Positions 10,308 to 19,368 of a stretch of 64,000 nucleotides of DNA are shown piece after piece. The translations under genes and the position numbers were made by a program. The notes beneath the pieces are model-generated. The model saw nothing but the letters and a program-made list of their open reading frames with translations, was not told where the DNA came from and ran no database searches. How positions within the stretch are numbered: position 1 is the stretch's first letter; each line of letters starts with the position of its first letter. Source of the DNA: DAIOEK01 sp963721445 (GTDB lineage Bacteria > Chloroflexota > Anaerolineae > Anaerolineales > Anaerolineaceae); assembly GCA_963721445.1 (NCBI GenBank), contig CAVRIZ010000005.1:1922001-1986000 (forward strand), given 5' to 3'.

Positions 10308-10311
10308 AAAG

Positions 10312-10340
10312 ATGGAGGAGCATTTGCTCCTCCATTCAAT
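10312..10340. terminator. Bidirectional terminator between convergent genes
   Basis: A 10-bp inverted repeat (10312-10321 with 10326-10335, loop ATTT) preceded by AAAAAG and followed by TCAATTTC, placed between the stops of the convergent genes at 10307 and 10345. Confidence 0.6.
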
Positions 10341-10344
10341 TTCA

Positions 10345-11787
10345 TTATATAAACTTCAACTTCAACGCGGCGTACCCTACCATCTTCAGTAACAACACTC
10401 CATGACTCCATCGGGAGATGTTTGTACTGCCATAGGTCCGCTCACGATATCGGATCGGCAGATCGACAATTTTCAAACGCATTTTCGCTGCTCCAAAAAG
10501 CAGATCAAAATCACCAAACGGATCGAAATCTCCAAAATACGACCGATTCGCCACGATTGTCTGGTAATCCTTTTTCCATATGACCTTTGTACCACATAGA
10601 GTGTCTTTGATATCCTGGTTTAATAGCCAGGAGAATGCCAGGCTGAAGAATTTATTGCCAAGGAAGTTGAGAAAACGCATCGCTTCTTCCTCCATTGGAT
10701 ACACTAAACGCACTCCGTTGATAAATTCCCCTTTCCCTGATGCGATCGCCTCATAGAATCGGGGAAGGTCTTCGGGCGGAACAGTTAGATCCGCATCCAG
10801 GATCACCAGAATATCGCCTGTGGCTTGATCGAAGCCCACTCTGACGGCGTCTGCTTTACCCTTCCCGGGTTGTTTGAAAAGTCGGACGTTTTTCTCCGGA
10901 TGGAGAGGTATTTCCCGCTCGATTGCTTCAAAGGTGTGGTCAGTGGAATTACCTTCCACAAATATAATTTCCGTGGCGCTGCCCATTTTTGGGATACGTT
11001 CAAAGATAGCGGGTACATTCCCCTCTTCGTTACGTGCGGGTACGACCACCGTCACAGAAGGCTCCTTGATACCCGGTTTCTTTTGCGGTTCAGGACGGGC
11101 AATCACCAGGTTGGTCAAGCCAAAAAAGGAGAATGGCCATATCTTGACCAGGAACCGGTCGAAGAAATCCTGGATCAGAGGAATGCCCATCGGGAATAGT
11201 ATCTCATGTTCTGCGCTGATCGTTTCAAACCCGGATAGCGACAATAACCCTTTCAGATCGGGCACTGTCAGCCAGTTTTGAGTAAGGTTGGGTGTTGCCA
11301 GATTGATCGCTTCGGCCAGCCCAAGCGGAAGCTGCCACATCCTGCTGTATATATTCATGATCAGACGCGTGCCGGGGTGGCAGAGCTTCTTTATGGCTTC
11401 CAAGACTTTCTGGACATCCCAGAGGTCGTTCACCAGATCGGACAGAATGATGAAGTCGAATACCTCACCTAGCGAATCAACCGAATGGGCATCCATCACT
11501 TCAAACAGTAATTCGGGGTGAGAAGACCTGGCGTGTTGTACCATCTTTTCAGAAAAATCAACGCCAATCCCCATGGCGGGCTTAACAGATGCCAACAGGT
11601 CTCCATAACCACAACCAATTTCAAGAACCCTTTTACCAGCGGGGATAATCAATGAATACAACTGCTCTAGTCGAGTGTGGTACCTTTTCCCCCCGCCCTG
11701 CCAGTGCGATTTTTTCTCCCCGATCTTATTCCAGTGTTCGATTCGGGTTTGTTGATATATCTGTTCTTTCGAAAGTTGTTCGGTCAT
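10345..11787 (-). CDS. SAM methyltransferase fused to family 2 glycosyltransferase
   Basis: 480 aa with two enzymes in one chain. The N-terminal class I methyltransferase (about 1-215) shows motif I VLEIGCGYGD near residue 55 and ILSDLVNDLW near 115. The C-terminal GT-A glycosyltransferase family 2 domain (about 245-470) starts with VTVVVPARNEEGNVPAIFERI, has VEGNSTDHTF and the metal-binding DADLTV, and resembles polyprenyl-phosphate mannose/glucose synthases. A short hydrophobic end (LLLKMVGYAALKLKF) may anchor it to the membrane. It starts 8 bp after the stop of the GT-C-like membrane protein 13658-11796 on the same strand, so the pair is probably one operon in which this enzyme supplies a lipid-linked sugar to the next (inference). 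Confidence 0.85.
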   Translation of the reverse strand: MTEQLSKEQIYQQTRIEHWNKIGEKKSHWQGGGKRYHTRLEQLYSLIIPAGKRVLEIGCGYGDLLASVKPAMGIGVDFSEKMVQHARSSHPELLFEVMDAHSVDSLGEVFDFIILSDLVNDLWDVQKVLEAIKKLCHPGTRLIMNIYSRMWQLPLGLAEAINLATPNLTQNWLTVPDLKGLLSLSGFETISAEHEILFPMGIPLIQDFFDRFLVKIWPFSFFGLTNLVIARPEPQKKPGIKEPSVTVVVPARNEEGNVPAIFERIPKMGSATEIIFVEGNSTDHTFEAIEREIPLHPEKNVRLFKQPGKGKADAVRVGFDQATGDILVILDADLTVPPEDLPRFYEAIASGKGEFINGVRLVYPMEEEAMRFLNFLGNKFFSLAFSWLLNQDIKDTLCGTKVIWKKDYQTIVANRSYFGDFDPFGDFDLLFGAAKMRLKIVDLPIRYRERTYGSTNISRWSHGVLLLKMVGYAALKLKFI

Positions 11788-11795
11788 AGTACTGA

Positions 11796-13658
11796 CTATT
11801 CCGATCTGGGGGTCATAACCTGGACCCGCCAGGTTTGCATAGTGTGAGGCATGGAAATGGTGATGATTTCTCCAGGGAGATATGTCTCCCGGTAAACAGA
11901 CCCTTTGGCAAATGCAGGATAGGGATAATCCACAAGCAACAGATCATACACTTTCTTATTCAGATTCGCCTGGATATCCGATAAAAACTGGTCTCCAGTT
12001 GCTCTGATTTTAATCAAATCCGGATAAAAGAAATTGGATTTTTCAGGATAGGGGTAATAATAGCTTGTCTGACCTGAATTGACAACAGGTAATCCCCGCC
12101 TGATCAATTCATAGGTGATTGCAGGTGAATTGGGCACATCCTTGCGACCGTCCAGAAGTGTACCGACTTTTTGCCATTCCTCAACCGGATACGGTTGTAA
12201 ATCCGGCTTTAGATTTTCATATCCATGGGTGACCAAATTAACAGTAATGAGGACAATAGCCAAACCAGATAAGCGCCTGGTTTTTTGCAGGAATCCAAAT
12301 ATGAGCAGTAACAGGAAAGGTGAGAGGAGTTGGTAATAGTACGCCATTTTTGTACCATTATGGCGGCCCAGGCTGAAGTAGATCAGGAATGTGCAAATGA
12401 GGATGTAGAACAGGTTTGGATCCATGGATTTGGATAGGAGTGGCTGGTGGAAGCCAAATTGTATCCGGGGAAGGGACTGCTTGGACCAATGAAAATTGCG
12501 CATAGCTATAACAATGGCAAGCAAGCCAATGAAGAGAACTGCCCAATAATCTCTGGCAAAGTGGATACTCTGTTGAACCATATAGGAATAGATCCGATTG
12601 GTATCGGCAATGTGAGAAAAAACAACATTCAAGAAATAAGCTTCAAAGAAATGATTGATGACAATCGCGCTCATTACAATACCAGTCAACGAGATACCGC
12701 CATACCAAATAGCCTGAGTCTTCGAACGAAAGATGAATAGATACATCGCCAGCAGCGGCAGCCCAAGGACAAAATAGGTTTTTGTATAGAAACCCAAAAC
12801 GGCGAATAAACCACTCCAAACGAGGGACTTCGCAGAGTAGTTCATAAGTACTGGTAGGAATAAGGTTAGTAGAAAGAACAATTGACCGAGGGTATCAGGT
12901 CTTGCCATGGGTGTGGTGTAATAGATCTGTCCCAGCCAAATGAAAACTGCGGTGATTCCGATATTCAGCCAAGTGATCCCATTTTTGCGCTGAACCACCC
13001 CGATCAGAAAGATCTGACCGAGGATCGCCAGCATACTTACCAGGCGGTAGATCCAGATCTGATTTCCGAGTAGCCAATTAAAAGGCAGAATTAGCGCGTT
13101 ATACACAATCCCGTAAACATTGATGTACTCAAGGTTGTTTTCCAATGCCCAGGGATTAATCCCTTTTAAAAATGCGGCATTGGTGAGAACGATTGCACCT
13201 TCACGAAATTCCATCTGGTAGGGAAAGAATACGATCCGCAGATTGATAATCAACAGGATTGTGATCCCGATCAGAACAATTCCAATACTGATTTGCCTGA
13301 CTAGTGTCCACTCAGCCATCCTATCCAACGACAGGAAAACCCACCCCCCAAATCGTACGCCGCGTTGGTTCTGAGTCAGCCATGATTGAAGAAGGGTGAA
13401 CCCAAACCAGAAAAAGGCGAAGATTATGAGAAAGATGATTACAGCTAGGGTGATCTGAACAGGGAGACTACGGCCAGAGAAGGATTTGCCTCCCGACAAG
13501 AAAGCGGTGATTGGTTTCACCACCATGGTGGTCGCGACCAGGGAAATTAATCCAAAGACTAAAAGCCTCTTCCAGGTTGCTTGCAGATGCTTCATCATCC
13601 CCTTATTTTTGGCAATCATTGCAGTCATTAAACCATATTCAACCTGATTTGTATACAA
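11796..13658 (-). CDS. GT-C / family 39-like glycosyltransferase membrane protein
   Basis: 620 aa with about eleven hydrophobic helices and a C-terminal soluble part. The extracytoplasmic loop after the helix near residue 140 reads YQMEFREGAIVLTNAAFLKGINPW, the position and acidic character of the ArnT/PMT first-loop catalytic Asp/Glu; PMARPDTLGQLF is typical of family 39-like proteins. Start choice is uncertain: ATG 13658, or a Met about 11 codons later. It precedes the methyltransferase-glycosyltransferase by 8 bp. Likely role: transfer of a sugar from a polyprenyl carrier to an envelope acceptor; acceptor unknown. Confidence 0.65.
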   Translation of the reverse strand: MYTNQVEYGLMTAMIAKNKGMMKHLQATWKRLLVFGLISLVATTMVVKPITAFLSGGKSFSGRSLPVQITLAVIIFLIIFAFFWFGFTLLQSWLTQNQRGVRFGGWVFLSLDRMAEWTLVRQISIGIVLIGITILLIINLRIVFFPYQMEFREGAIVLTNAAFLKGINPWALENNLEYINVYGIVYNALILPFNWLLGNQIWIYRLVSMLAILGQIFLIGVVQRKNGITWLNIGITAVFIWLGQIYYTTPMARPDTLGQLFFLLTLFLPVLMNYSAKSLVWSGLFAVLGFYTKTYFVLGLPLLAMYLFIFRSKTQAIWYGGISLTGIVMSAIVINHFFEAYFLNVVFSHIADTNRIYSYMVQQSIHFARDYWAVLFIGLLAIVIAMRNFHWSKQSLPRIQFGFHQPLLSKSMDPNLFYILICTFLIYFSLGRHNGTKMAYYYQLLSPFLLLLIFGFLQKTRRLSGLAIVLITVNLVTHGYENLKPDLQPYPVEEWQKVGTLLDGRKDVPNSPAITYELIRRGLPVVNSGQTSYYYPYPEKSNFFYPDLIKIRATGDQFLSDIQANLNKKVYDLLLVDYPYPAFAKGSVYRETYLPGEIITISMPHTMQTWRVQVMTPRSE

Positions 13659-13719
13659 AACAGGTAATTAAATGAGTTTTCAAATCTGGTATGTGTGGGA
13701 ACAGGCTAGCCTATGGTCG

Positions 13720-15060
13720 CTAGGTCGATTTTTCGGGTGGATCAGATTTCTTGCGCCATTCTTCCAACCGCTTCACTATTTCTTTTTCGTACCCTTCCTC
13801 AGAAGGCTCGTAGAACCGTTTTCCCTTATACAGGTCGGGTAAGTATTGCTGGGGAATAAAATGCCCGGGGTAGGAATGAGGATATTGATACCCCTTGCCG
13901 TGTCCGAGCGCTTTCGCATCCCGATTGGCATCCATTAAGTGGGTCGGTACTTCTCCGGCGCCATCCTGTTCGAGCATTTCCAGAGCTTTGAAATAGGCGC
14001 CGGCAGAATTCGATTTGGGGGCGGTTGCCAGGTAAAGGGTGGCTTCCACAATGGAATATATGCCTTCCGGCAACCCGATATAATCGAAGGCGTTTGCAGC
14101 GGAATTGGCGATTACCAATCCCATTGGATCAGCGAGACCGATATCTTCCCCTGCCAGTATGATCAATCTCCGTAAAATAAAGCGCGGATCTTCCCCAGCG
14201 TGAATCATCTTCGCGAGCCAGAATAATGCCGCATCAGGATCAGATCCGCGAACGGATTTAATGAACGCTGAAATGGTATCGTAGTGGGCATCCCCATTCT
14301 TGTCGTAGAGGACAGCACGTTGCTGGATCGATTCCTGGGCGACTTCCAATGTGATCTGAATTTTCCCCAACGCATCCTTAGGAGTGCTATCTACAGCCAG
14401 TTCGAGCGCATTCAAAGCGTTTCGGGCATCTCCACCGGACATATGAATCAGATGGGTTCGCGCCTCCTCATGAAGTTGAATTGAAATCGCGCCGTATCCT
14501 CGCTCTGTGTCAGTAATAGCCCTATCCAGGAGTTTCCCGATCTGTTCTTCGGTCAGGGACTGTAACTGGAACACCCGGCTGCGTGATACGAGCGCTTTGA
14601 TGACTTCAAAATAAGGGTTTTCTGTGGTTGCGCCAATCAGGGTAAGAATGCCGCTCTCGACATGGGGCAATAGAGCGTCCTGCTGTGCACGGTTCCAGCG
14701 ATGAACTTCATCAACAAAAAGGATGGTCCGGTTATCATAAAGTTTTCGCCTCTTTATGGCTTCATCGATCACCCGCCGCAATTCGCCGACCCCGGCCAAT
14801 ACCGCAGAGATGGTTTCGAAATGGCTGTTCGTTGTTTGTGCAATAACGGAAGCCAGTGTGGTCTTACCGGTTCCTGGAGGTCCCCACAGGATAATGGAAG
14901 AAAACAGGCGATCGGCTTCAATAGCTCGCCGCAGCAATTTACCCGCACCGATGATATGTTCCTGACCGACTATTTCATCCAGGGTCCTAGGGCGCATCCG
15001 GGCTGCCAGCGGTGCTTCGCTTTTTAATCTTTCTTCCAGTGAATGATCGAATAAGTCCAT
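13720..15060 (-). CDS. rarA: Replication-associated recombination protein A
   Basis: AAA+ ATPase acting at stalled replication forks (RarA/MgsA family, WRNIP1 relatives). 446 aa, the normal length. Visible: the N-terminal RPRTLDEIVGQEHI box, Walker A GPPGTGKT (60-67), Walker B DEVH (117-120), sensor-1 IGATTENP, and the C-terminal tetramerisation region with GEDIGLADP and the FIPQQYLPD-LYKGKRFYEP ending. It is preceded by an AT-rich spacer (15061-15212). Confidence 0.95.
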   Translation of the reverse strand: MDLFDHSLEERLKSEAPLAARMRPRTLDEIVGQEHIIGAGKLLRRAIEADRLFSSIILWGPPGTGKTTLASVIAQTTNSHFETISAVLAGVGELRRVIDEAIKRRKLYDNRTILFVDEVHRWNRAQQDALLPHVESGILTLIGATTENPYFEVIKALVSRSRVFQLQSLTEEQIGKLLDRAITDTERGYGAISIQLHEEARTHLIHMSGGDARNALNALELAVDSTPKDALGKIQITLEVAQESIQQRAVLYDKNGDAHYDTISAFIKSVRGSDPDAALFWLAKMIHAGEDPRFILRRLIILAGEDIGLADPMGLVIANSAANAFDYIGLPEGIYSIVEATLYLATAPKSNSAGAYFKALEMLEQDGAGEVPTHLMDANRDAKALGHGKGYQYPHSYPGHFIPQQYLPDLYKGKRFYEPSEEGYEKEIVKRLEEWRKKSDPPEKST

Positions 15061-15212
15061 TGTTGTTTCCCGGAATTAATTATAGCACAGACATTCTAAT
15101 TCAATTATAAGCGGGACATTTCCGTTGGCACAGGAGCGGAACAAAAAATTGGTTTAATCTGGCCAAGAGTCAAATGGTGCAGGCAGTTTGTGAGGAGGAG
15201 AAGGATATTGTA

Positions 15213-16043
15213 TCAACCGGAAGTAGGATCTGCTTTCTCGAGGGCAGCGACATAAGATTCGATTTTGTCAACCACCGGTGGATATTTCAACTTGAGTTTT
15301 TTCAAGGTCTCAACAAGGATGTCTGAGATTACTAGATTTCGATACCAGTTTCGGTTTGCAGGAATGACATACCAGGGAGCCCAGGAGGTGCTGGTTTTTT
15401 CCAATACATCCTCATACGCTTTCATATATTGGTTCCAAAGTTTTCTTTCCTCCAGATCGTTTGGATTGAATTTCCATTGCTTGGTGGAATCTTTTATCCT
15501 ATCCAACAACCTGAGTCTTTGTTCTTCCTGGTCTATCATCAGGAAAAACTTTAGGATCGTCGTTCCTTCTTCTGCAAGGATGTGCTCAAATTGGTTGATC
15601 TGTTGGAATCTTTTCCCCCATACTTTCGGTGGGACTAACTCGTGGACTCGAACAACTAAAACATCCTCATAATGACTGCGATTGAAAATGACAATTTCCC
15701 CTTTGGCAGGAGTCATTTTGTGAATTCGCCAAAGATAATCATGATCCAATTCTTCTGGAGTTGGGACTTTAAAGCTCGCCACCTGGACTCCCTGTGGATT
15801 GACTCCATCAAAGACACTTCTGATCGTCCCATCCTTGCCCCCGCTGTCCATTGCCTGGAGGACGATCAAAACCTTTTCTTTATGCCCTGCGTATAATATC
15901 TCCTGAAGTTCCCCCAGCTTTTGGTTCAATTCTTCAAGCCGTTTTAATCCATCCTTCTTACTTCCTTCAAACCCGCCAATATCATTGGCGTCAAAATCAT
16001 TCAAGTGAACCCGACTTTTAGGTTTGATTCGATATTGATCCAT
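15213..16043 (-). CDS. ppk2: Polyphosphate kinase 2 family protein
   Basis: Transfers phosphate between polyphosphate and nucleotides (PPK2; AMP or ADP/GDP phosphorylation). Start set at ATG 16043 because GGAGG lies 5 bp before it; the frame is open further to 16091 but those codons lack a ribosome site. The 276 aa then match the single-domain PPK2 size. Visible: Walker A AMDSGGKDGT (64-73), the VNPQGVQVASFKVPTPEELDHDYLWR segment (about 80-105) and Walker B-like VIFNRSHYEDVLVVRVH with conserved Asp. The single-domain form with SGGKDGT is compatible with the AMP-phosphorylating or bifunctional classes; class not decided. The divergent neighbour starts at 16181. Confidence 0.92.
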   Translation of the reverse strand: MDQYRIKPKSRVHLNDFDANDIGGFEGSKKDGLKRLEELNQKLGELQEILYAGHKEKVLIVLQAMDSGGKDGTIRSVFDGVNPQGVQVASFKVPTPEELDHDYLWRIHKMTPAKGEIVIFNRSHYEDVLVVRVHELVPPKVWGKRFQQINQFEHILAEEGTTILKFFLMIDQEEQRLRLLDRIKDSTKQWKFNPNDLEERKLWNQYMKAYEDVLEKTSTSWAPWYVIPANRNWYRNLVISDILVETLKKLKLKYPPVVDKIESYVAALEKADPTSG

Positions 16044-16180
16044 GGAGTCCTCCATATTATTGGTATAAACAAATGATTTACTACCTTGCATAAAAAGTGC
16101 AACTATATCCGCAACTCAATTGTAGTCCTGCCTTGAAGAAATACAATAATTTGAGTGACAATACCCGGGAGGAAGGCGTT

Positions 16181-17536
16181 ATGCGTACTTTTGTAATCCT
16201 ACTTATCGTTCTGGCAATGACTGCCTGTTCGACTCTTCCTGAGGAAACTCCCACGCCGGCACCGACAGTGGATTTGTCAACCAGTACTCCTGAACCGGAG
16301 CCAACTTCCACCCCATATATTCAGGAATTTCCCACTGCGAATCCTGACTTACTTTTATTCACAACTCATATCCAGGCACTCAGGGTCGCGGATGATGATG
16401 GACAGAATATGGCGAATATCTCACCGGATGAGATCATTCGGTTGGTCAATAAGGCAAATGATATCTTCGCGCAAGCAGGGATTCGAATCCTATTTGATCC
16501 GCAGAAAGATGTGGATTTGGTTCAGTCAACGGTTATCGCGAATATGCTGGGCAAGGATGACTTGCATTGGCAATGGGAGATGGATATAGCCGACCAGATC
16601 GCAGCGAAGTATCCCGGTAAGCTGGTGATATTCTTTCGTCAAAAAACCGTGGAAGAACCAGGTAGAAAGGGAAATTTTTTCTGGTGGGACTACAACTTTA
16701 CGATCGTTCCTATCGAGGGTGAGAAAAAATGTGGCAGCCTGGATAACACCCGCCTGGCTCATGAGATAGGCCATTATCTAGCGTTGGGTAATACCTACAC
16801 CGAAGAATTCCCTGATTTGGAAATGGCGGTGGAAGCGTATAAACGCAGTGGCTACAACCTGTCCGCTTTTGATGGCGATACATTCAGCGACACTCCAGCA
16901 GATATCTATATAGACACGCCAGAGAATCAATGCGGAACCAGCGATTCGATCACCATCGAAGGTGGGACCATACCTGTCAAACGTGGCAACCTCATGGCCA
17001 ATTATTCTCCCAGGTCTGCTCTGACACTGATGCAGATAGCCAGGATGAGATATATGCTGGCAATGCGGTACAGCAATGATATGGTCGTTCCGCATAATCG
17101 CGAGTTACAGCATGGATATGAGCTTGAAAACATCACGATTCTGGAGCATCGCTGGAGCAGCTCGTCAGTTACAGATATGACTCCCTACAGTTCGCGTAAC
17201 TGGAGTGGAGGAAAACAACTTTCTGTACTGGGGGGCTATGGATCAGGCTTGCTGGTTGAATTTTCAGTAGATAAAGATGGCGTTTATTTATTGAACTTAT
17301 ATGCCACTCAGGCGCCAGACTATGGGGTGTTAGAAGTTGAGGTAGACGATATTCTGGTCAATGACTATGTAGATTTATACGCCCCATTCATTTATGCTTC
17401 GGGGGCGGTTGGAATGGGTCCGTATTATTTGACGAAAGGACCTCACCAGATGCTATTTAAAGTAATTAAGAAGAATGACCTGTCAACCGGATATAACTTC
17501 GGACTGGATGCCATAACTGTGGAGTTTCAAAAATAA
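16181..17536 (+). CDS. Lipoprotein with HExxH zinc-metalloprotease motif
   Basis: Start ATG 16181 is chosen for its GGGAGGAAGG ribosome site and because it begins a lipoprotein signal peptide (MRTFVILLIVLAMTAC-S). The 451 aa have a short Thr/Pro linker (TPTPAPTVDL), a region with DNTRLAHEIGHYLALGN in which HEIGH is the zinc/catalytic motif, and CG..DS with several Asp (DGDTFSDTPAD) that may bind metal. The last 130 aa form a beta-rich module (GGYGSGLLVEFSVDKDGVYLLNLYATQ) that resembles extracellular binding domains. Likely a surface-anchored metallopeptidase; family not identified. Its stop overlaps the start of the phosphatase gene (TAATG at 17534-17538), so the two are translationally coupled. 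Confidence 0.65.
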   Translation: MRTFVILLIVLAMTACSTLPEETPTPAPTVDLSTSTPEPEPTSTPYIQEFPTANPDLLLFTTHIQALRVADDDGQNMANISPDEIIRLVNKANDIFAQAGIRILFDPQKDVDLVQSTVIANMLGKDDLHWQWEMDIADQIAAKYPGKLVIFFRQKTVEEPGRKGNFFWWDYNFTIVPIEGEKKCGSLDNTRLAHEIGHYLALGNTYTEEFPDLEMAVEAYKRSGYNLSAFDGDTFSDTPADIYIDTPENQCGTSDSITIEGGTIPVKRGNLMANYSPRSALTLMQIARMRYMLAMRYSNDMVVPHNRELQHGYELENITILEHRWSSSSVTDMTPYSSRNWSGGKQLSVLGGYGSGLLVEFSVDKDGVYLLNLYATQAPDYGVLEVEVDDILVNDYVDLYAPFIYASGAVGMGPYYLTKGPHQMLFKVIKKNDLSTGYNFGLDAITVEFQK

Positions 17537-18192
17537 TGATTTTCTATCTAATTCGTCATGGAGCAAATATTTCTCTTGGAAAATTCCTGCCAGGAGTAAT
17601 GCCTGGAATTCACCTGAACGCAGAGGGTAAGAAGCAAGCGAATAAGATTGCGAAAAGCCTCCAGTCTGCAGAATTGGAAGCCATCTACGCCAGTCCATTG
17701 GAGCGGACGATGGAAACAGCGCAACCGTTGGCTCAGGCAATCCATATTCCGGTGATCCCTATCCCCGAATTAATGGAAATGGATACAGGAATACTGACCG
17801 GGAAATCGTTCACCGATCTGAAAGAAGATCAAACATGGAAGAAAATCCGCACGAAACCAGAAGAAAGCGGGTTTCCGGGTGGGGAAGATTTTCCTCATGC
17901 CTGGGATAGGCTGTGGAATGCCCTGGATGATATCCGCCGTAAACATACATCCACTTCGAAAATAGCCATCTTCTCTCATTCAGATTGCATCAAGATGCTT
18001 ATTGCGCGAACCATCGGCTTACCGTTCTCAAATTTCCAACGACTCATGATCGACCCGGCGTCGCTAACGATCCTAGCTCATCATAAGGAAAAATTCTGGT
18101 TGTTGGGTTCAAATTTGAATTTGCCATATGTGCTGCCTGAGGTCGACATTAAAAAACCGGCAACGCAGACGAATGCGTCACCGGTAGAATAG
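17536..18192 (+). CDS. Histidine phosphatase (phosphoglycerate mutase-like)
   Basis: 218 aa of the histidine phosphatase superfamily. The catalytic LIRHGA (6-11) carries the phospho-accepting His, LNAEGKKQA and YASPLERTMETAQ the second Arg, and AIFSHSDCIKMLIA the second His. The family includes cofactor-dependent mutases and broad phosphatases such as CobC; the substrate cannot be decided. It is coupled to the upstream metalloprotease-like lipoprotein by a 1-bp overlap. Confidence 0.85.
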   Translation: MIFYLIRHGANISLGKFLPGVMPGIHLNAEGKKQANKIAKSLQSAELEAIYASPLERTMETAQPLAQAIHIPVIPIPELMEMDTGILTGKSFTDLKEDQTWKKIRTKPEESGFPGGEDFPHAWDRLWNALDDIRRKHTSTSKIAIFSHSDCIKMLIARTIGLPFSNFQRLMIDPASLTILAHHKEKFWLLGSNLNLPYVLPEVDIKKPATQTNASPVE

Positions 18193-18212
18193 CAATCTAT
18201 ATAATGCTAATG

Positions 18213-19187
18213 TCACATGATATCGAGATAAGGCTTATTGTCCAGAATCTTTTCAATTTCTAACATGACATCATCTGTTAATGATGGTACGACTTCCAGC
18301 GCTTTCATGTTCTGGTGAACTTGTTCTACGCGGCTGGCGCCGGTGATAACGGTAGATACATTTGGATTCTTCAGACACCAGGCCAACGCCAATTGAGCCA
18401 TGGAACAACCCATATCTCTGGCCATAATATCCAATTTGCGGATGATCTCCAACTTCTGAGGGGTCAATCGCTTGATCAGCCATTCATAACCCTTTAATGA
18501 AAGACGGCTTCCTTCTGGAATTCCGTTGTTATATTTGCCGGTCAGGAAACCGGAGGCCAGCGGAGACCAAATGGTTGTGCCATAACCAAGTTCTTTGAAC
18601 AGGGGCAGGTATTCCAATTCCATGCGCTCTCGCCAGAGCATATTATATTGAGGTTGTTCCATGCTTGGAGGCGTCAGGTGATGTTGTCTGGCAATCGCAT
18701 CTGCGCGCATGATATCGGCTGCCGTCCATTCGGAGGTACCCCAATAAAATGCCTTCCCCTGTCGAATAACCAGATCCATTGCCCGGACAGTCTCTTCAAT
18801 CGGGGTCCCCGAATCAGATCGATGACAAAAAACCAGATCTACATAATCGAGCTGAAGTCTTTTTAAGGAATTATTAACCCCTTCGACAATGTGTTTGTAA
18901 TTCAATCCAGTATCATTCGGTCCACTCCCACCCCAAAAGATCTTGGTCGAGACGACGTAGGACTCCCTTCGCCAGGCAGTCTTCTTTAATATTTTACCCA
19001 TTACAAGCTCGGCGTTTCCGTCGGCATACGCCTCGGCATTATCAAAGAAATTTACTCCGGCATCATATGCTGCTACCATGCAAGGATAAGCCGCATCTTC
19101 ACCTACCTGTCCACCATAGGTGACCCAGGCACCCAACGATAACTCACTGACGCGTAAACCTGCCTTACCAAGATGTCTGTATTCCAT
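18213..19187 (-). CDS. Aldo/keto reductase (Kv-beta / YghZ-like)
   Basis: 324 aa NADPH-dependent TIM-barrel oxidoreductase. Catalytic residues sit in GVNFFDNAEAYADGNAE (Asp, Tyr), KTAW and the His of DLVFCHR. The C-terminal cofactor-binding part has STVITGASRVEQVHQNMKAL. The sequence is of the potassium-channel beta-subunit/YghZ subgroup. A GGAGTG ribosome site precedes the ATG at 19187. Substrate unknown; reduction of methylglyoxal or other small aldehydes is common in the subgroup. Confidence 0.88.
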   Translation of the reverse strand: MEYRHLGKAGLRVSELSLGAWVTYGGQVGEDAAYPCMVAAYDAGVNFFDNAEAYADGNAELVMGKILKKTAWRRESYVVSTKIFWGGSGPNDTGLNYKHIVEGVNNSLKRLQLDYVDLVFCHRSDSGTPIEETVRAMDLVIRQGKAFYWGTSEWTAADIMRADAIARQHHLTPPSMEQPQYNMLWRERMELEYLPLFKELGYGTTIWSPLASGFLTGKYNNGIPEGSRLSLKGYEWLIKRLTPQKLEIIRKLDIMARDMGCSMAQLALAWCLKNPNVSTVITGASRVEQVHQNMKALEVVPSLTDDVMLEIEKILDNKPYLDIM

Positions 19188-19368
19188 TTCACACTCCGAA
19201 TGATTTTTCTTTCATTATATCTAAACCGATGGATTTGCGGGCATCACCGTCAAAGAGTCGGTTTCGCATATCTGATCCTCATTAATGTTATTCAAGGTAA
19301 TCACATTCAACCGAGTATGCGTATAATTCATGCCATACTAATACCATCTAAGAGGTATAGGGGTATTC